From: an uncultured Pelagibacteraceae bacterium
GTDB lineage: Bacteria > Pseudomonadota > Alphaproteobacteria > Pelagibacterales > Pelagibacteraceae
NCBI GenBank assembly: GCA_902599805.1
Contig: CACKGP010000003.1
Span: 27,451-91,450 of the forward strand
Reading direction: 5' to 3'
DNA: 64,000 nucleotides
Shown here piece after piece: positions 45,490 to 57,488 of this stretch. The translations under genes and the position numbers were made by a program. Under the pieces are notes generated by a model. It was not told where the DNA came from and ran no database searches. It saw only the letters and a list, made by a program, of their open reading frames with translations. The stretch's first letter is position 1. Every line of letters starts with the position of its first letter.

Positions 45490-46736
45490 TGAAAAATTAT
45501 TTAAATAATATTGGAAAAAAATCTAAAAATGCTTTTAAAAATTTAGGTAATGTAAGTCTAAAGAAAAGGAATAAAGTACTAGAGACTTATATAAAATCTT
45601 TAAAAAATAATAAAAATAAGATTATTAAAGAAAATTTAAAAGACATAAAACTTTGTAAGCGACAAGAATTAATAGATAGACTAATCCTTGATAGTAAGAA
45701 AATTGAAAGTATAAGAAGTTCAATTTATGAAATCATAAGATTTAAAGATCCTTTAGGAAAAGTAATTGAAAAGTGGAAGAGACCAAATAACTTAATAATA
45801 AAGAAAGTTTCTGTTCCAATTGGTGTAATAGGAATTATTTATGAAAGTAGACCAAACGTAACTAGTGACGTATCTTCTTTGTGTTTAAAATCAGGTAATG
45901 TTGCTATTTTGAGAGGTGGTTCTGAGTCATTGAATTCAAATAAAATTCTAGCAAATCTTTTTAGAAACTCTCTTTCAAATAATTATGTTGATAAAAACTG
46001 TATACAATTTATAGATAAAAAAAATAGAAAAATTGTAGATTTTCTTTTATCGCAAATGTCAGATTATATTGATGTTATAGTTCCAAGAGGAGGTAAGAGC
46101 TTGGTTAAAAAAGTACAAAAAATCTCGAATGTAAACGTAATTGGACATTTGGAAGGAAATTGTCATGTATATGTTGATAAAGATGCTGATCTAAATATGG
46201 CAAAAAAAGTAGTTTTAAATTCAAAAATGCGAAGAACATCAATTTGTGGTGCAGCAGAGACTTTGTTGATTCATGATAAATGTTTGAGGTCTCATTCACT
46301 TCCAATTATTAGAGAGTTAATCCTAAAAGGATGTGAAGTATTTGTAGATAAAAAAATAAACAAATATTTTAATAATAAACTTAAGTTAGCTAACGAAAGT
46401 GATTGGAGAACTGAGTATTTATCACCTAAAATATCTATAAAGAGCGTAAATGGAGTAAATGAAGCTATTAAACATATATTAAAATATGGAACAATGCATA
46501 CCGATGCTATCATTACTCGAAATACAAAAACGGCAAATATATTTTTAAACGGAATAAATAGTTCAATAGCTGTCCATAATGCATCAACGCAATTCGCAGA
46601 TGGAGGTGAATTTGGATTTGGCGGAGAAATTGGTATTTCAACAAATAAGTTGCCGCCTAGAGGTCCAGTAGGCATTAATCAACTTACTTCTTATAAATAT
46701 ATGGTCTTAGGAAAAGGTACTATAAGATCGATATAA
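45489..46736 (+). CDS. proA: Gamma-glutamyl phosphate reductase
   Basis: ProA reduces glutamyl 5-phosphate to the semialdehyde with NADPH. The 415-residue aldehyde-dehydrogenase-fold protein has VPIGVIGIIYESRPNVTSDV (about 112-131), the region [13 protein letters not shown], the catalytic Cys in RRTSICGAAETLL (about 250), and the C-terminal signature QFADGGEFGFGGEIGISTNK. proB-proA gives proline from glutamate. nadD follows after 2 nt. Confidence 0.97.
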
Positions 46737-46738
46737 TA

Positions 46739-47278
46739 ATGAAGAAAAAAAAAGTTGGAAAAAAAATTGGTATATTTGGAGGAAGCTTTGACCCGCCTCA
46801 TAGGGGACATGTTCAAATAGCAAAACTTTCTTTAAAAAAACTAAACCTGAGCCAACTTTTTTGGGCAATTACAAAAAGAAATCCACTTAAAAAGAGGCCC
46901 TTACTAACTCTTAATGATCGAATTTTACTTTCAAAAAAATTAGTAAGAAAAAACAAAAGAATTAAAATTAAGAGTTTTGATAAATATTTAAGGACTAGTA
47001 AAACAATTGAGTTGCTTAAGTTTATAAGAAATAAACATAAAAATTCACAAATATATTTTATTATGGGCTCTGATAATATTATAAAATTACATAGATGGCA
47101 TAATTGGAAAAATTTTCAAAAATATTGCACTATTGTTGTATTTCCACGAAGAGGGTACTTAAATAATATGATGATTTCCAAGGCTTATAGCTACATAAAA
47201 AAAGAAAAAATAATATTTTTAAAGTCAAAAATAGTAGATATTTCATCTTCCAATATTAGAAAAAATTATTTATTATAG
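46739..47278 (+). CDS. nadD: Nicotinate-nucleotide adenylyltransferase
   Basis: NadD adenylates nicotinate mononucleotide on the way to NAD. The 179-residue nucleotidyltransferase starts KIGIFGGSFDPPHRGHVQIA, with the (T/S)xxH nucleotide site, then PLKKRPLLTLNDRI, IYFIMGSDNIIKLHRW and the C-terminal SKIVDISSSNIRK. This SSxxIR motif is characteristic. It is followed by rsfS, the usual partner order. Confidence 0.96.
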   Translation: MKKKKVGKKIGIFGGSFDPPHRGHVQIAKLSLKKLNLSQLFWAITKRNPLKKRPLLTLNDRILLSKKLVRKNKRIKIKSFDKYLRTSKTIELLKFIRNKHKNSQIYFIMGSDNIIKLHRWHNWKNFQKYCTIVVFPRRGYLNNMMISKAYSYIKKEKIIFLKSKIVDISSSNIRKNYLL

Positions 47279-47283
47279 TCATA

Positions 47284-47631
47284 GTGCAGATCCCTGAAAT
47301 TAAAAAAATTGTAGAAAAAACTTTAAATCAAAATAAGGCTGTTAATATAGTTTCAATTAACTTAAAAGGTAAGACTTCCATAGCAGATTATATGGTAATT
47401 GCCTCGGGTACTTCATCCAGACATATTCAATCACTTTCAGAGATATTATTAAAAGAGTTACAAAAAAATGGAGTTACTAAATGTAAAATGGAAGGTAGAA
47501 CAAGCCATGATTGGAAACTAATTGATGCAATAGATGTTATAATTCATATTTTTCATCCAGAAAAAAGAAAGTTTTATGACTTAGAAAAAATGTGGTCAGA
47601 ACCAATAGCCAAGGACAGATTAAGTATATGA
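47284..47631 (+). CDS. rsfS: Ribosomal silencing factor RsfS
   Basis: RsfS binds L14 and blocks 30S/50S joining when nutrients are scarce. The 115-residue protein has the characteristic ADYMVIASGTSSRHIQSLSE (about 36-55) and the later EGRTSHDWKLIDAIDVIIHIF. The first codon is GTG at 47284; no better ATG is available in frame. Its stop overlaps the ctpA start in an ATGA junction. In many alphaproteobacteria rlmH follows rsfS, but here ctpA does. Confidence 0.94.
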   Translation: MQIPEIKKIVEKTLNQNKAVNIVSINLKGKTSIADYMVIASGTSSRHIQSLSEILLKELQKNGVTKCKMEGRTSHDWKLIDAIDVIIHIFHPEKRKFYDLEKMWSEPIAKDRLSI

Positions 47632-48764
47632 AAAAAATATTATATAGTCTTATAATTACTTTATTTTTTACCTCAAATCTTTCAGCTAATACTAATAATG
47701 AGGAGCTTTACAAAAAAATAGATTTATTTGCCGAAGTACTAGATAAAATAAAAAAAGAGTATGTTGATAAGGTAGACCAATCTGAACTTATTGATGATGC
47801 TATTAATGGAGCACTTCAATCTCTAGATCCGTATTCAGCTTATATGAACCCAGAATTTTTTGATAGTATGCAGACAGATACGAGGGGAGAATTTGGTGGT
47901 TTAGGTATTGAGGTTGGTATGGAAGCAGGGGTAGTAAAAGTAATATCTCCAATTGATGGAACACCGGCATCTAAAGCAGGTATCAAAGCTGGCGATTACA
48001 TTATAAAAATTGATGGAACACAAGTTCAAGGTAAGTCATTAATGGAAGCTGTAAAATTAATGAGAGGTCCAGTTGGATCGGAGATAAATTTAACTATAAG
48101 ACGAAAAGGTAAAAAAAAGGCATTTATCAAAACTATTAAAAGAGAGATTATTGAGATTAAATCTGTTGAAGCAAAAATCATAAAAAATAAAATTGGTTAT
48201 CTTAGATTAAAGGCGTTTAATGAGAACAGTAGCAAACAACTTATTAAAAAAATCTCAGGTTTTGAAAAAAGTGAAAAGCCAGTTGGATACATTCTTGATT
48301 TAAGAAATAATCCTGGGGGTCTATTAACTCAAGCAATTCAGGTTACTGATTTTTTTCTTGATGAAGGGGAGATTTTATCTACACGTGGTAGAAAGGTAAC
48401 AGAAAATAGAAGATTTTTTGCAAAAAAAGGAGATAAAGTAAATGGGAAGCCACTAATAGTTTTAATTAACAACGGGTCTGCTTCTGCATCAGAAATAGTT
48501 GCTGGAGCACTTAAGGATCACAAAAGAGCAATTATCTTAGGCAGTTCAACTTATGGTAAAGGTTCTGTTCAATCAATAATTCCTTTAAATAATGGTGGAG
48601 GGATAAGAATTACGATTTCAAAATATTACTTACCTTCTGGAAAATCTATCTCGGAGGTAGGAGTAAAACCAGATATTTTTATTGATGATGAGGCAGATGA
48701 TTTTCAGATAGATACTAAATCTGATAGTCAACTAAATTACGCGTTAAAACTTTTAACTACTTAA
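47628..48764 (+). CDS. ctpA: C-terminal processing protease (S41, CtpA)
   Basis: This periplasmic serine protease has 378 residues. A signal peptide (MKKILYSLIITLFFTSNLSA) precedes the N-terminal helical region, then a PDZ domain (about 75-160, GEFGGLGIEVGMEAGVVKVI...ASKAGIKAGDYIIKI). The S41 catalytic domain has GYILDLRNNPGGLLTQAIQV, the Ser in INNGSASASEIVAGAL, and the Lys in GSSTYGKGSVQSI. The start at 47628 is preferred over a longer frame from 47592 because it yields the signal peptide. It cleaves C-termini of envelope proteins; the targets are unknown. rppH follows. Confidence 0.95.
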   Translation: MKKILYSLIITLFFTSNLSANTNNEELYKKIDLFAEVLDKIKKEYVDKVDQSELIDDAINGALQSLDPYSAYMNPEFFDSMQTDTRGEFGGLGIEVGMEAGVVKVISPIDGTPASKAGIKAGDYIIKIDGTQVQGKSLMEAVKLMRGPVGSEINLTIRRKGKKKAFIKTIKREIIEIKSVEAKIIKNKIGYLRLKAFNENSSKQLIKKISGFEKSEKPVGYILDLRNNPGGLLTQAIQVTDFFLDEGEILSTRGRKVTENRRFFAKKGDKVNGKPLIVLINNGSASASEIVAGALKDHKRAIILGSSTYGKGSVQSIIPLNNGGGIRITISKYYLPSGKSISEVGVKPDIFIDDEADDFQIDTKSDSQLNYALKLLTT

Positions 48765-48765
48765 A

Positions 48766-49236
48766 ATGATCGAAAAAATATTGCCGATGAGAAATGGTGT
48801 TGGAGCAGTTGTATTAAATAAAAATAATAAAGTTTTTGTTGGTAAAAGAATAGATAACCCAGGTAAATTTTGGCAAATGCCCCAAGGTGGTGTTGATGAA
48901 GGTGAAAAATATTTTGATGCGATGAAAAGGGAGCTTTTTGAGGAGACTGGTATTAAAGATTTTGAGGTAATTAAAGAAATTGAAGGTATGACAGAATATG
49001 AGTTGCCAGATTATCTATTAGGAAAAATTTGGAAAGGTAAATATAGAGGTCAGAGGCAAAAATGGTTTGTTATAAGATTTTTAGGGCATGATCAAGATAT
49101 TAACTTAAACACTAGTAAACCAGAGTTTATTGAGTGGAAATGGACAAATATTGATGATCTTCCAAGTATAATAGTAGATTTTAAAAAAAAACTTTATATG
49201 AATTTGGTTCCAAAAATTAAGTTAATTATTGGTTAA
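48766..49236 (+). CDS. rppH: RNA pyrophosphohydrolase (Nudix)
   Basis: RppH removes pyrophosphate from 5'-triphosphate RNA, which starts mRNA decay. In alphaproteobacteria the same enzyme also hydrolyses dinucleoside polyphosphates. The 156-residue protein starts LPMRNGVGAVVLNKNNKVFV and has the Nudix box G-x5-E-x7-RE-x2-EE (GGVDEGEKYFDAMKRELFEE). The later segment YRGQRQKWFVIRFLG matches the RppH group. Its last 11 nt overlap the convergent atpC gene. Confidence 0.95.
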   Translation: MIEKILPMRNGVGAVVLNKNNKVFVGKRIDNPGKFWQMPQGGVDEGEKYFDAMKRELFEETGIKDFEVIKEIEGMTEYELPDYLLGKIWKGKYRGQRQKWFVIRFLGHDQDINLNTSKPEFIEWKWTNIDDLPSIIVDFKKKLYMNLVPKIKLIIG

Positions 49237-49615
49237 TTTTCAAAAACGTATCAACTTTATGTGACAGAATATATTTTGCTTTGTCACTCAAATTATCTTG
49301 GGTTAGCTGACTTTTACTTTCTTCAATTATTTTGGATATATTTTGGTTTTTAATATTTTCTATAGATGTAATCGTTGATGAAAGTATTATAAGAGTATTA
49401 TTTGAAAATTCTACCGTTCCCTCTTCAGCAAAAAATTGACTTTGCTTGCTTCCTTCAACTTTTATTATACCTGGCCTTAAAAAAGTTATCAGTGGTATAT
49501 GATCCACGAGAATGGTCATCTCACCTTCAAAAGACGGTATTGTTACTGAATTAACTTTTTCAGAAATTAGAATGCTTTCTGGAGAAATTATATCGAGATT
49601 GAAATTTTTTTCCAT
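49226..49615 (-). CDS. atpC: ATP synthase F1 subunit epsilon
   Basis: Epsilon is the inhibitory and coupling subunit of the F1 rotor. The 129-residue protein has the N-terminal beta-sandwich (FNLDIISPESILISEKVNSVTIPSFEGEMTILVDHIPLI) and a short helical C-terminal part. It is the last gene of the operon in the order atpH-A-G-D-C, and its ATG directly follows atpD's stop. Confidence 0.95.
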   Translation of the reverse strand: MEKNFNLDIISPESILISEKVNSVTIPSFEGEMTILVDHIPLITFLRPGIIKVEGSKQSQFFAEEGTVEFSNNTLIILSSTITSIENIKNQNISKIIEESKSQLTQDNLSDKAKYILSHKVDTFLKINQ

Positions 49616-51916
<2,301 letters not shown>

Positions 51917-51917
<1 letters not shown>

Positions 51918-53458
51918 TATTTTTTTTCAAAATTAGATTTTTTATAGTTCGTTATAACTTCTGTTAAAAGCTTTTCAGTATTCTCTTCGATCTTACCAGT
52001 ATTTTGAATTGATTCTAATATTTCAGGTTTTTCATTCTTAATTAAGTCTAATAGACCTTTTTCAAATGATCTGATTTGATTATTTTCAATAGTATCCAAA
52101 TAACCTTTTACTCCGCAATAAACTGTTACAACCTGTTCTGCTACTGTCATTGGGCTGTATTGATCCTGCTTTAATAACTCAGTAAGCTTTGAACCTCTGT
52201 TTAACAATTTTTGGGTTGATGCATCTAAGTCAGACCCAAACTGAGCGAAAGCTGCCATCTCTCTGTATTGTGCTAACTCCAATTTTATTGAACCTGCAAC
52301 TTTTTTCATTGCTTTGGTTTGAGCTGCAGAACCTACTCTAGAAACAGACAAACCTACATTTACTGCAGGTCGTATACCTTGATTGAAAAGTTCAGTTTCT
52401 AAAAAGATCTGGCCATCAGTAATTGAAATAACATTTGTAGGAATATAAGCAGATACATCACCTGCCTGAGTTTCAATAATTGGTAAAGCAGTGAGTGAAC
52501 CACCGCCATTATCATCATTTAGCTTTGCTGCACGTTCAAGTAATCTACTATGCAAATAAAATACGTCACCAGGGTATGCCTCTCTACCTGGCGGTCGTCT
52601 TAATAAAAGTGACATTTGTCTGTAAGCAACAGCTTGTTTGGATAAATCATCATAAATTATTAAAGCATGCATTCCGTTATCTCGGAAAAATTCACCAAAT
52701 GTGCATCCTGTGTATGGTGCTAAAAATTGTAATGGGGCAGGATCAGATGCTGTTGCTGAAACAACAATTGTGTAATCCATTGCACCAGCATCTTGTAAAG
52801 TTTTGACTATTTGAGCAACTGTTGATCTTTTTTGACCAATTGCAACATAAATACAATAAAGTTTCTTTTTTTCATCATCTGACTCATTTATTTTTTTTTG
52901 GTTAATGATCGTATCTACTGCAACTGCAGTTTTTCCGGTTTGTCTATCTCCAATTATTAATTCTCTTTGTCCTCTTCCTACCGGAATTAAACTATCAATA
53001 GCTTTTAAACCTGTTTGCATAGGTTCACCGACAGACTTTCTTGGTATAATTCCTGGAGCCTTAACTTCAACCCTTTTTCTTTTAATATTTTTGTCTAAAT
53101 TTTCTTTACCATCAATTGGATTTCCTAATGCATCAACTACTCTTCCAAGCAACTCTTTACCAACAGGTACATCAACAATTGCTCCGGTTCTTTTAACTGT
53201 ATCACCTTCTTTAATTGATTTATCATCTCCAAAAATAACAATACCTACATTGTCGTTTTCTAGATTTAGGGCCATACCTTTTGAATTGTCCTGAAACACA
53301 ACCATCTCACCAGCTTGAACATTATCTAAGCCGTAAACCCTAGCAATTCCATCTCCTACGGAAAGAACTTTTCCAATTTCTGAAACTTCTGCTTTATCTC
53401 CTAAATTCTTTATTTGCTCTTTTAAAATTTTAGTAATTTCTGATGGATTTATGTCCAT
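51917..53458 (-). CDS. atpA: ATP synthase F1 subunit alpha
   Basis: Alpha is the non-catalytic nucleotide-binding subunit. The 513-residue protein has the P-loop [18 protein letters not shown] (about 169-186), the signature [17 protein letters not shown] (about 364-380), and the N-terminal [14 protein letters not shown]-like helix that contacts delta. The start [16 protein letters not shown] matches the family. It abuts atpH with no gap. Confidence 0.98.
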
Positions 53459-54016
53459 TTAACTCTCCAATAATACTTTTTTGTAATTTACCAATTTATT
53501 TTTGATGGAAGTATCAATCATAAGACTACCAATTTGTAAAACAACTCCCCCAATTAAACTTTCGTCTATCTCTGATTTAAGCTTAATAGTACCTTTTACA
53601 TTTTCAGAAATCTCTTTTTCAATTTCAGAAATAGTTTTTTCATCTATCTGTCTTGATGAAAATAAATTTGCACTTATTTCACCTTTTTTATGTGAAACTA
53701 GTTTTAAAAATTCTTCAATAATTTCGCTTACAAAAAATATTCTTTTTTTATTTATCAAAATAAAGAAAAAGTTTTTTATGATTTTATCAGCGTTCATTGC
53801 ATTTAATATTTTCTCAAATACTTGTTTTTGACTTTGGTTTGTGTTGGTTGGGTTTTTTATATAGTTTTTTAAATTATTGTCTGAGTAATAAATTTTTAAG
53901 AAATTGCTTAGACTTAAAACATACTCATCAGTTTTATTTGCTTCACTGGAAAGTTCTAGTAATGCAAGAGCATATCTTTGTGTTATTCCGCCAGAAAATG
54001 ATTTATTGTTGCTCAA
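53459..54016 (-). CDS. atpH: ATP synthase F1 subunit delta
   Basis: Delta connects the F1 head to the peripheral stalk. The 185-residue protein has the N-terminal helical domain with QRYALALLELSSE and the C-terminal region EKEISENVKGTIKLKSEIDESLIGGVVLQIGSLMIDTSIKNKL. The start is TTG (54014-54016), with AGGA about 9 nt upstream; no ATG lies nearby in frame. This is the first gene of the F1 operon. The F0 genes are not in the window, as expected for alphaproteobacteria, where F0 and F1 are separate. Confidence 0.95.
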   Translation of the reverse strand: MSNNKSFSGGITQRYALALLELSSEANKTDEYVLSLSNFLKIYYSDNNLKNYIKNPTNTNQSQKQVFEKILNAMNADKIIKNFFFILINKKRIFFVSEIIEEFLKLVSHKKGEISANLFSSRQIDEKTISEIEKEISENVKGTIKLKSEIDESLIGGVVLQIGSLMIDTSIKNKLVNYKKVLLES

Positions 54017-54100
54017 AGTAGTTCCTATATGATTGTGTTAGAATTAATGAGATTTCGTATCACAGGAAATTGCTCTGTTCAAGTGTGATTGAAACGCATA

Positions 54101-56053
54101 TTAGCTAAAATTTAGAGGGTCTACATCAACTGTAAGTTTAATTTTTTTAGATAAATTAATTTTTTTAAGTATTTTAGCTATATCTTTTTGTACAAAAAGA
54201 TTGTTTCTGGATCTTAAAAGTAATCTAGTTCTATAATTATTTTTAATTTTAAATATTGGAGAACTTACTGGTCCCATTACTTCTGTATATTTTAGAATAG
54301 ATAAATTTTTTTTAATTTTTTTAGCCTCTAAAATTCCATCTTTTTCATTTTTTGATGATATTATAAGAGCTATAAGTCTTGAAAATGGTGGAAGATTTTT
54401 TTCTTTTCTCAAATTTATCTCATCTTCTAAAAACTGAGCAGAATCATTTTCTAATATATTCTTAAGAGTCTCATCCGAAGGATTAAAAGTTTGATATATA
54501 ACAAGGGAGTCTTTGCTAAATCTACCTGCCCTTCCACTTAATTGATTGTATAATTGAATATTTTTTTCAGTCGATCTTAGGTCAAAACCCATTCCTGAAA
54601 AATCAGCATCTACAACTACAATACAGTTAAGGTTAGGAAAGTTGAAGCCTTTTGAAATTAGTTGGGTTCCAACAAGAATATCAATTTTATTGTTTTCTAT
54701 ATCTGAAAGTAAGTTTTTAGTTTCCTTTTTTTTATTAAGAAAATCACTAGATAATATTTTAATTTTTTTTTCAGGGAAGATTTGTTTCAGTTCAGCATAA
54801 ATTTTTTCGATACCTGGACCGTACATTTGATAATCACAATTGTTTTCTGTTTTTTTACAATTCGAGTTTAGACTGGATTTATATCCACAATGATGACACA
54901 TAGCTTTATTTATATGTTTGTGAAAAGTTAAATAAATTGAGCAATTGGGACAATCAAGTTTTGAGCCACAAGTCTTACAAATTATAAATGGTGCATAACC
55001 TCTTCTATTCAGAAAAAAAAGAACTTGGTCTTTTTTTTCAAGATATTTTTTTACGAAATTAATTGTTTTTGGATCCAACCAAATATTTTTTTTTTTTCGA
55101 TCTAATTTAAGATCAACTACCTCAGCATTAGGAAGAGAAAAGTTTTTATATCTTTTTTCAAGCTTAGTGAAATTGTATTTTTTATTTTTAACATTATTGA
55201 ATGTCTCTAATGAAGGAATAGAGGTAGAAAGTAAAACTGGAATATTCTCTATTGATGCTCTTGAGATTGCCATATCTCTCGCATTATATCTTATACCTTC
55301 GTCTTGTTTATAAGAAGAGTCATGTTCTTCATCAACAACTATTAATCCTAGATTTTTAAATGGTAAAAACAATGACGATCTTGCTCCAACTACTAATTTA
55401 ATTTCACCATTAATAATATTTTTCCAAATAATTCTTTTGTTTTTTTTTGTTATTTTTGAGTGCCAAATTGCTGGTTTAAAACCAAAATATTCTTCAAATC
55501 TTTGATTAAATTGATTTGTCAAAAAGATTTCGGGTAGTAAAACTAAAGATTGTTTTCCTCTTAAAATATTTTGTTTTATTTTTTCAAAATAAACAATTGT
55601 TTTACCTGATCCGGTAACACCTTGTAATAGGGTTGTGTTAAATTTATCACCCAAATTGTTAATATCTCTCAGACATTTTTTTTGCTCTTCATTTAAGATA
55701 AATTTTTTTTTAACTTTTGGACTATTGTTGAAAGTTTCCTTTTTTTTTGAAAAAAAAGACTCGTCGCCTAAACACATCTTTAGCACCATTCCCTTTGGAG
55801 CCAAATTATATAAAGAAAACCAATTAATGAATTTTACTAAATTATCACTTAAAGATACTGATTTTTTTTCTTTGATATCTTTTAATTTGAAATTCTTATT
55901 TGTATTTTCTTCTTTATCCCACACAACCCCAATTTCATCTTCTTTTCCAAAAGGAACTGAAACAATAGACCCAGTTTTTAATTTTCCGAATTTTTTAGAA
56001 AAATAGGTATGCGGATGATCAAAAATTCTTGGTATAAGAACTGGTACTTTCAT
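54101..56053 (-). CDS. priA: Primosomal replication protein N' (PriA helicase)
   Basis: PriA restarts stalled replication forks. The 650 residues comprise the 3'-DNA-binding domain (about 1-90), then helicase lobe 1 with LLQGVTGSGKTIVYFEKI (about 137-154) and VVDEEHDSSYKQDEG. The zinc-binding cysteines are CKTCGSKLDCPNC and CHHCGYKSSLN, and helicase lobe 2 has VGTQLISKGFNFPNLNCIVVVDAD and QLSGRAGRF. Somewhat shorter than E. coli PriA (732). It is directly upstream of atpH on the same strand, a conserved alphaproteobacterial linkage. An 84-nt gap between them probably holds the atp promoter. Confidence 0.96.
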   Translation of the reverse strand: MKVPVLIPRIFDHPHTYFSKKFGKLKTGSIVSVPFGKEDEIGVVWDKEENTNKNFKLKDIKEKKSVSLSDNLVKFINWFSLYNLAPKGMVLKMCLGDESFFSKKKETFNNSPKVKKKFILNEEQKKCLRDINNLGDKFNTTLLQGVTGSGKTIVYFEKIKQNILRGKQSLVLLPEIFLTNQFNQRFEEYFGFKPAIWHSKITKKNKRIIWKNIINGEIKLVVGARSSLFLPFKNLGLIVVDEEHDSSYKQDEGIRYNARDMAISRASIENIPVLLSTSIPSLETFNNVKNKKYNFTKLEKRYKNFSLPNAEVVDLKLDRKKKNIWLDPKTINFVKKYLEKKDQVLFFLNRRGYAPFIICKTCGSKLDCPNCSIYLTFHKHINKAMCHHCGYKSSLNSNCKKTENNCDYQMYGPGIEKIYAELKQIFPEKKIKILSSDFLNKKKETKNLLSDIENNKIDILVGTQLISKGFNFPNLNCIVVVDADFSGMGFDLRSTEKNIQLYNQLSGRAGRFSKDSLVIYQTFNPSDETLKNILENDSAQFLEDEINLRKEKNLPPFSRLIALIISSKNEKDGILEAKKIKKNLSILKYTEVMGPVSSPIFKIKNNYRTRLLLRSRNNLFVQKDIAKILKKINLSKKIKLTVDVDPLNFS

Positions 56054-56075
56054 TATTTAAAAAAAATAAATTTAC

Positions 56076-57479
56076 TTAAAAATGAATAGGTCTTTTCTCA
56101 ACTGCTAAAGCAGCTTCTTTAATTGCTTCAGTGTGAGTTGGATGAGCGTGGCATGTTCTTGCGATATCTTCAGAGCTCGCCCCAAATTCCATTGCAATTG
56201 CCATTTCAGCAATCATATCTCCACTATGCGGACCTATTATGTGCACACCCAAAACCTTATCAGTTTTTGAGTCAGCTAATATTTTCACAAATCCTTCCGT
56301 TTCATTGTTAACTTTAGCTCTAGAATTTGCCATAAAAGGAAATTTTCCAATTTTATAATTAATGTTCAGCTTTTTTAATTCTTCTTCAGTTTTTCCAACA
56401 GCAGCAACTTCTGGTGTAGTATAAATTACTCCTGGAATTACATCATAATTTACGTGCCCAGATTGACCTGCAAGAATTTCTGCGACAGCTATTCCCTCTT
56501 CTTCTGCTTTGTGAGCTAACATCGGTCCTTTGATTACATCTCCAATCGCAAAAATATTTTTAATTGAAGTCCTAAATTCTTTATCAACATCGATCCTACC
56601 TTTTTTATCCTTATTTATACCAATCTTTGACAAATTTAGACCGTCTGTGTAAGGCTTTCTACCAACAGAGACTAAAACTTTTTCGCATTCGATTTTATTT
56701 TTAGTTTTGGTATTCTTATCTTCAAATTCAACAATGACTTTATTGTTTTCATCCTTTACATTTGTAACTTTGTTATTTAATAAAAATTTTATACCTTGTT
56801 TAGTTAAAATCTTTTGAAACTCTTTTGAAACTTCTCTATCCATACCTGGTGTAATATGGTCCAAATATTCAATTACTGTAACATCACAGCCTAGTCTAGA
56901 CCATACAGAACCCATCTCAAGACCGATGTAACCACCTCCGATAACGACCATACTTTTTGGAACTTTCTCTAAAGATATAGCACCTGTCGAAGAAATTATA
57001 TTTTTTTCATTAATTTCAATACCTGGAACAGAACTTGATGATGAGCCAGTAGCAATAACAATGTTTTTCGATTTATAAGAGGTTTTTTTTCCATTTTCAT
57101 ATACAACTACATCATTTTTTGAAAATAAAACTCCTTTGCCCTTTATGTAAGTAACTTTATTTTTTTTAAATAAAAACTCAACACCTTTTGTTAGTACTTG
57201 AACTGACTTACTTTTATTCATCATTATTTTTTTCAAATTTAATTTCACTTCCCCAACTTCAATACCTAGATTATTATAATCCTTTTGTGCTTTTTTATAC
57301 ATATCTGATAGGTTCAATAGACTTTTAGATGGAATACATCCAACATTTAAACATGTGCCTCCAAGAGTTCCTCTTGACTCAATACAACCTGTTTTGAGAC
57401 CAAGTTGTGCTGCCCGGATTGCACAAACATAACCTCCGGGTCCACCGCCAATAACTAATAAATCAAATTGCTCACTCAT
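56076..57479 (-). CDS. lpd: Dihydrolipoyl dehydrogenase (E3)
   Basis: E3 reoxidises dihydrolipoate with NAD. The 467-residue flavoprotein has the FAD site DLLVIGGGPGGYVCAIRAAQLG, the redox disulfide GGTCLNVGCIPSK (about 41-53), the NAD motif VVIGGGYIGLEMGSVW (about 181-196), IFAIGDVIKGPMLAHKAEEEG near 310, and the catalytic HAHPTHTEA near 446. It is 9 nt after sucB, the last gene of the suc cluster. It is the only E3 in the window, so it could serve both 2-oxoglutarate and pyruvate dehydrogenases, which is inference. Confidence 0.97.
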   Translation of the reverse strand: MSEQFDLLVIGGGPGGYVCAIRAAQLGLKTGCIESRGTLGGTCLNVGCIPSKSLLNLSDMYKKAQKDYNNLGIEVGEVKLNLKKIMMNKSKSVQVLTKGVEFLFKKNKVTYIKGKGVLFSKNDVVVYENGKKTSYKSKNIVIATGSSSSSVPGIEINEKNIISSTGAISLEKVPKSMVVIGGGYIGLEMGSVWSRLGCDVTVIEYLDHITPGMDREVSKEFQKILTKQGIKFLLNNKVTNVKDENNKVIVEFEDKNTKTKNKIECEKVLVSVGRKPYTDGLNLSKIGINKDKKGRIDVDKEFRTSIKNIFAIGDVIKGPMLAHKAEEEGIAVAEILAGQSGHVNYDVIPGVIYTTPEVAAVGKTEEELKKLNINYKIGKFPFMANSRAKVNNETEGFVKILADSKTDKVLGVHIIGPHSGDMIAEMAIAMEFGASSEDIARTCHAHPTHTEAIKEAALAVEKRPIHF

Positions 57480-57488
57480 ATTTATTGT

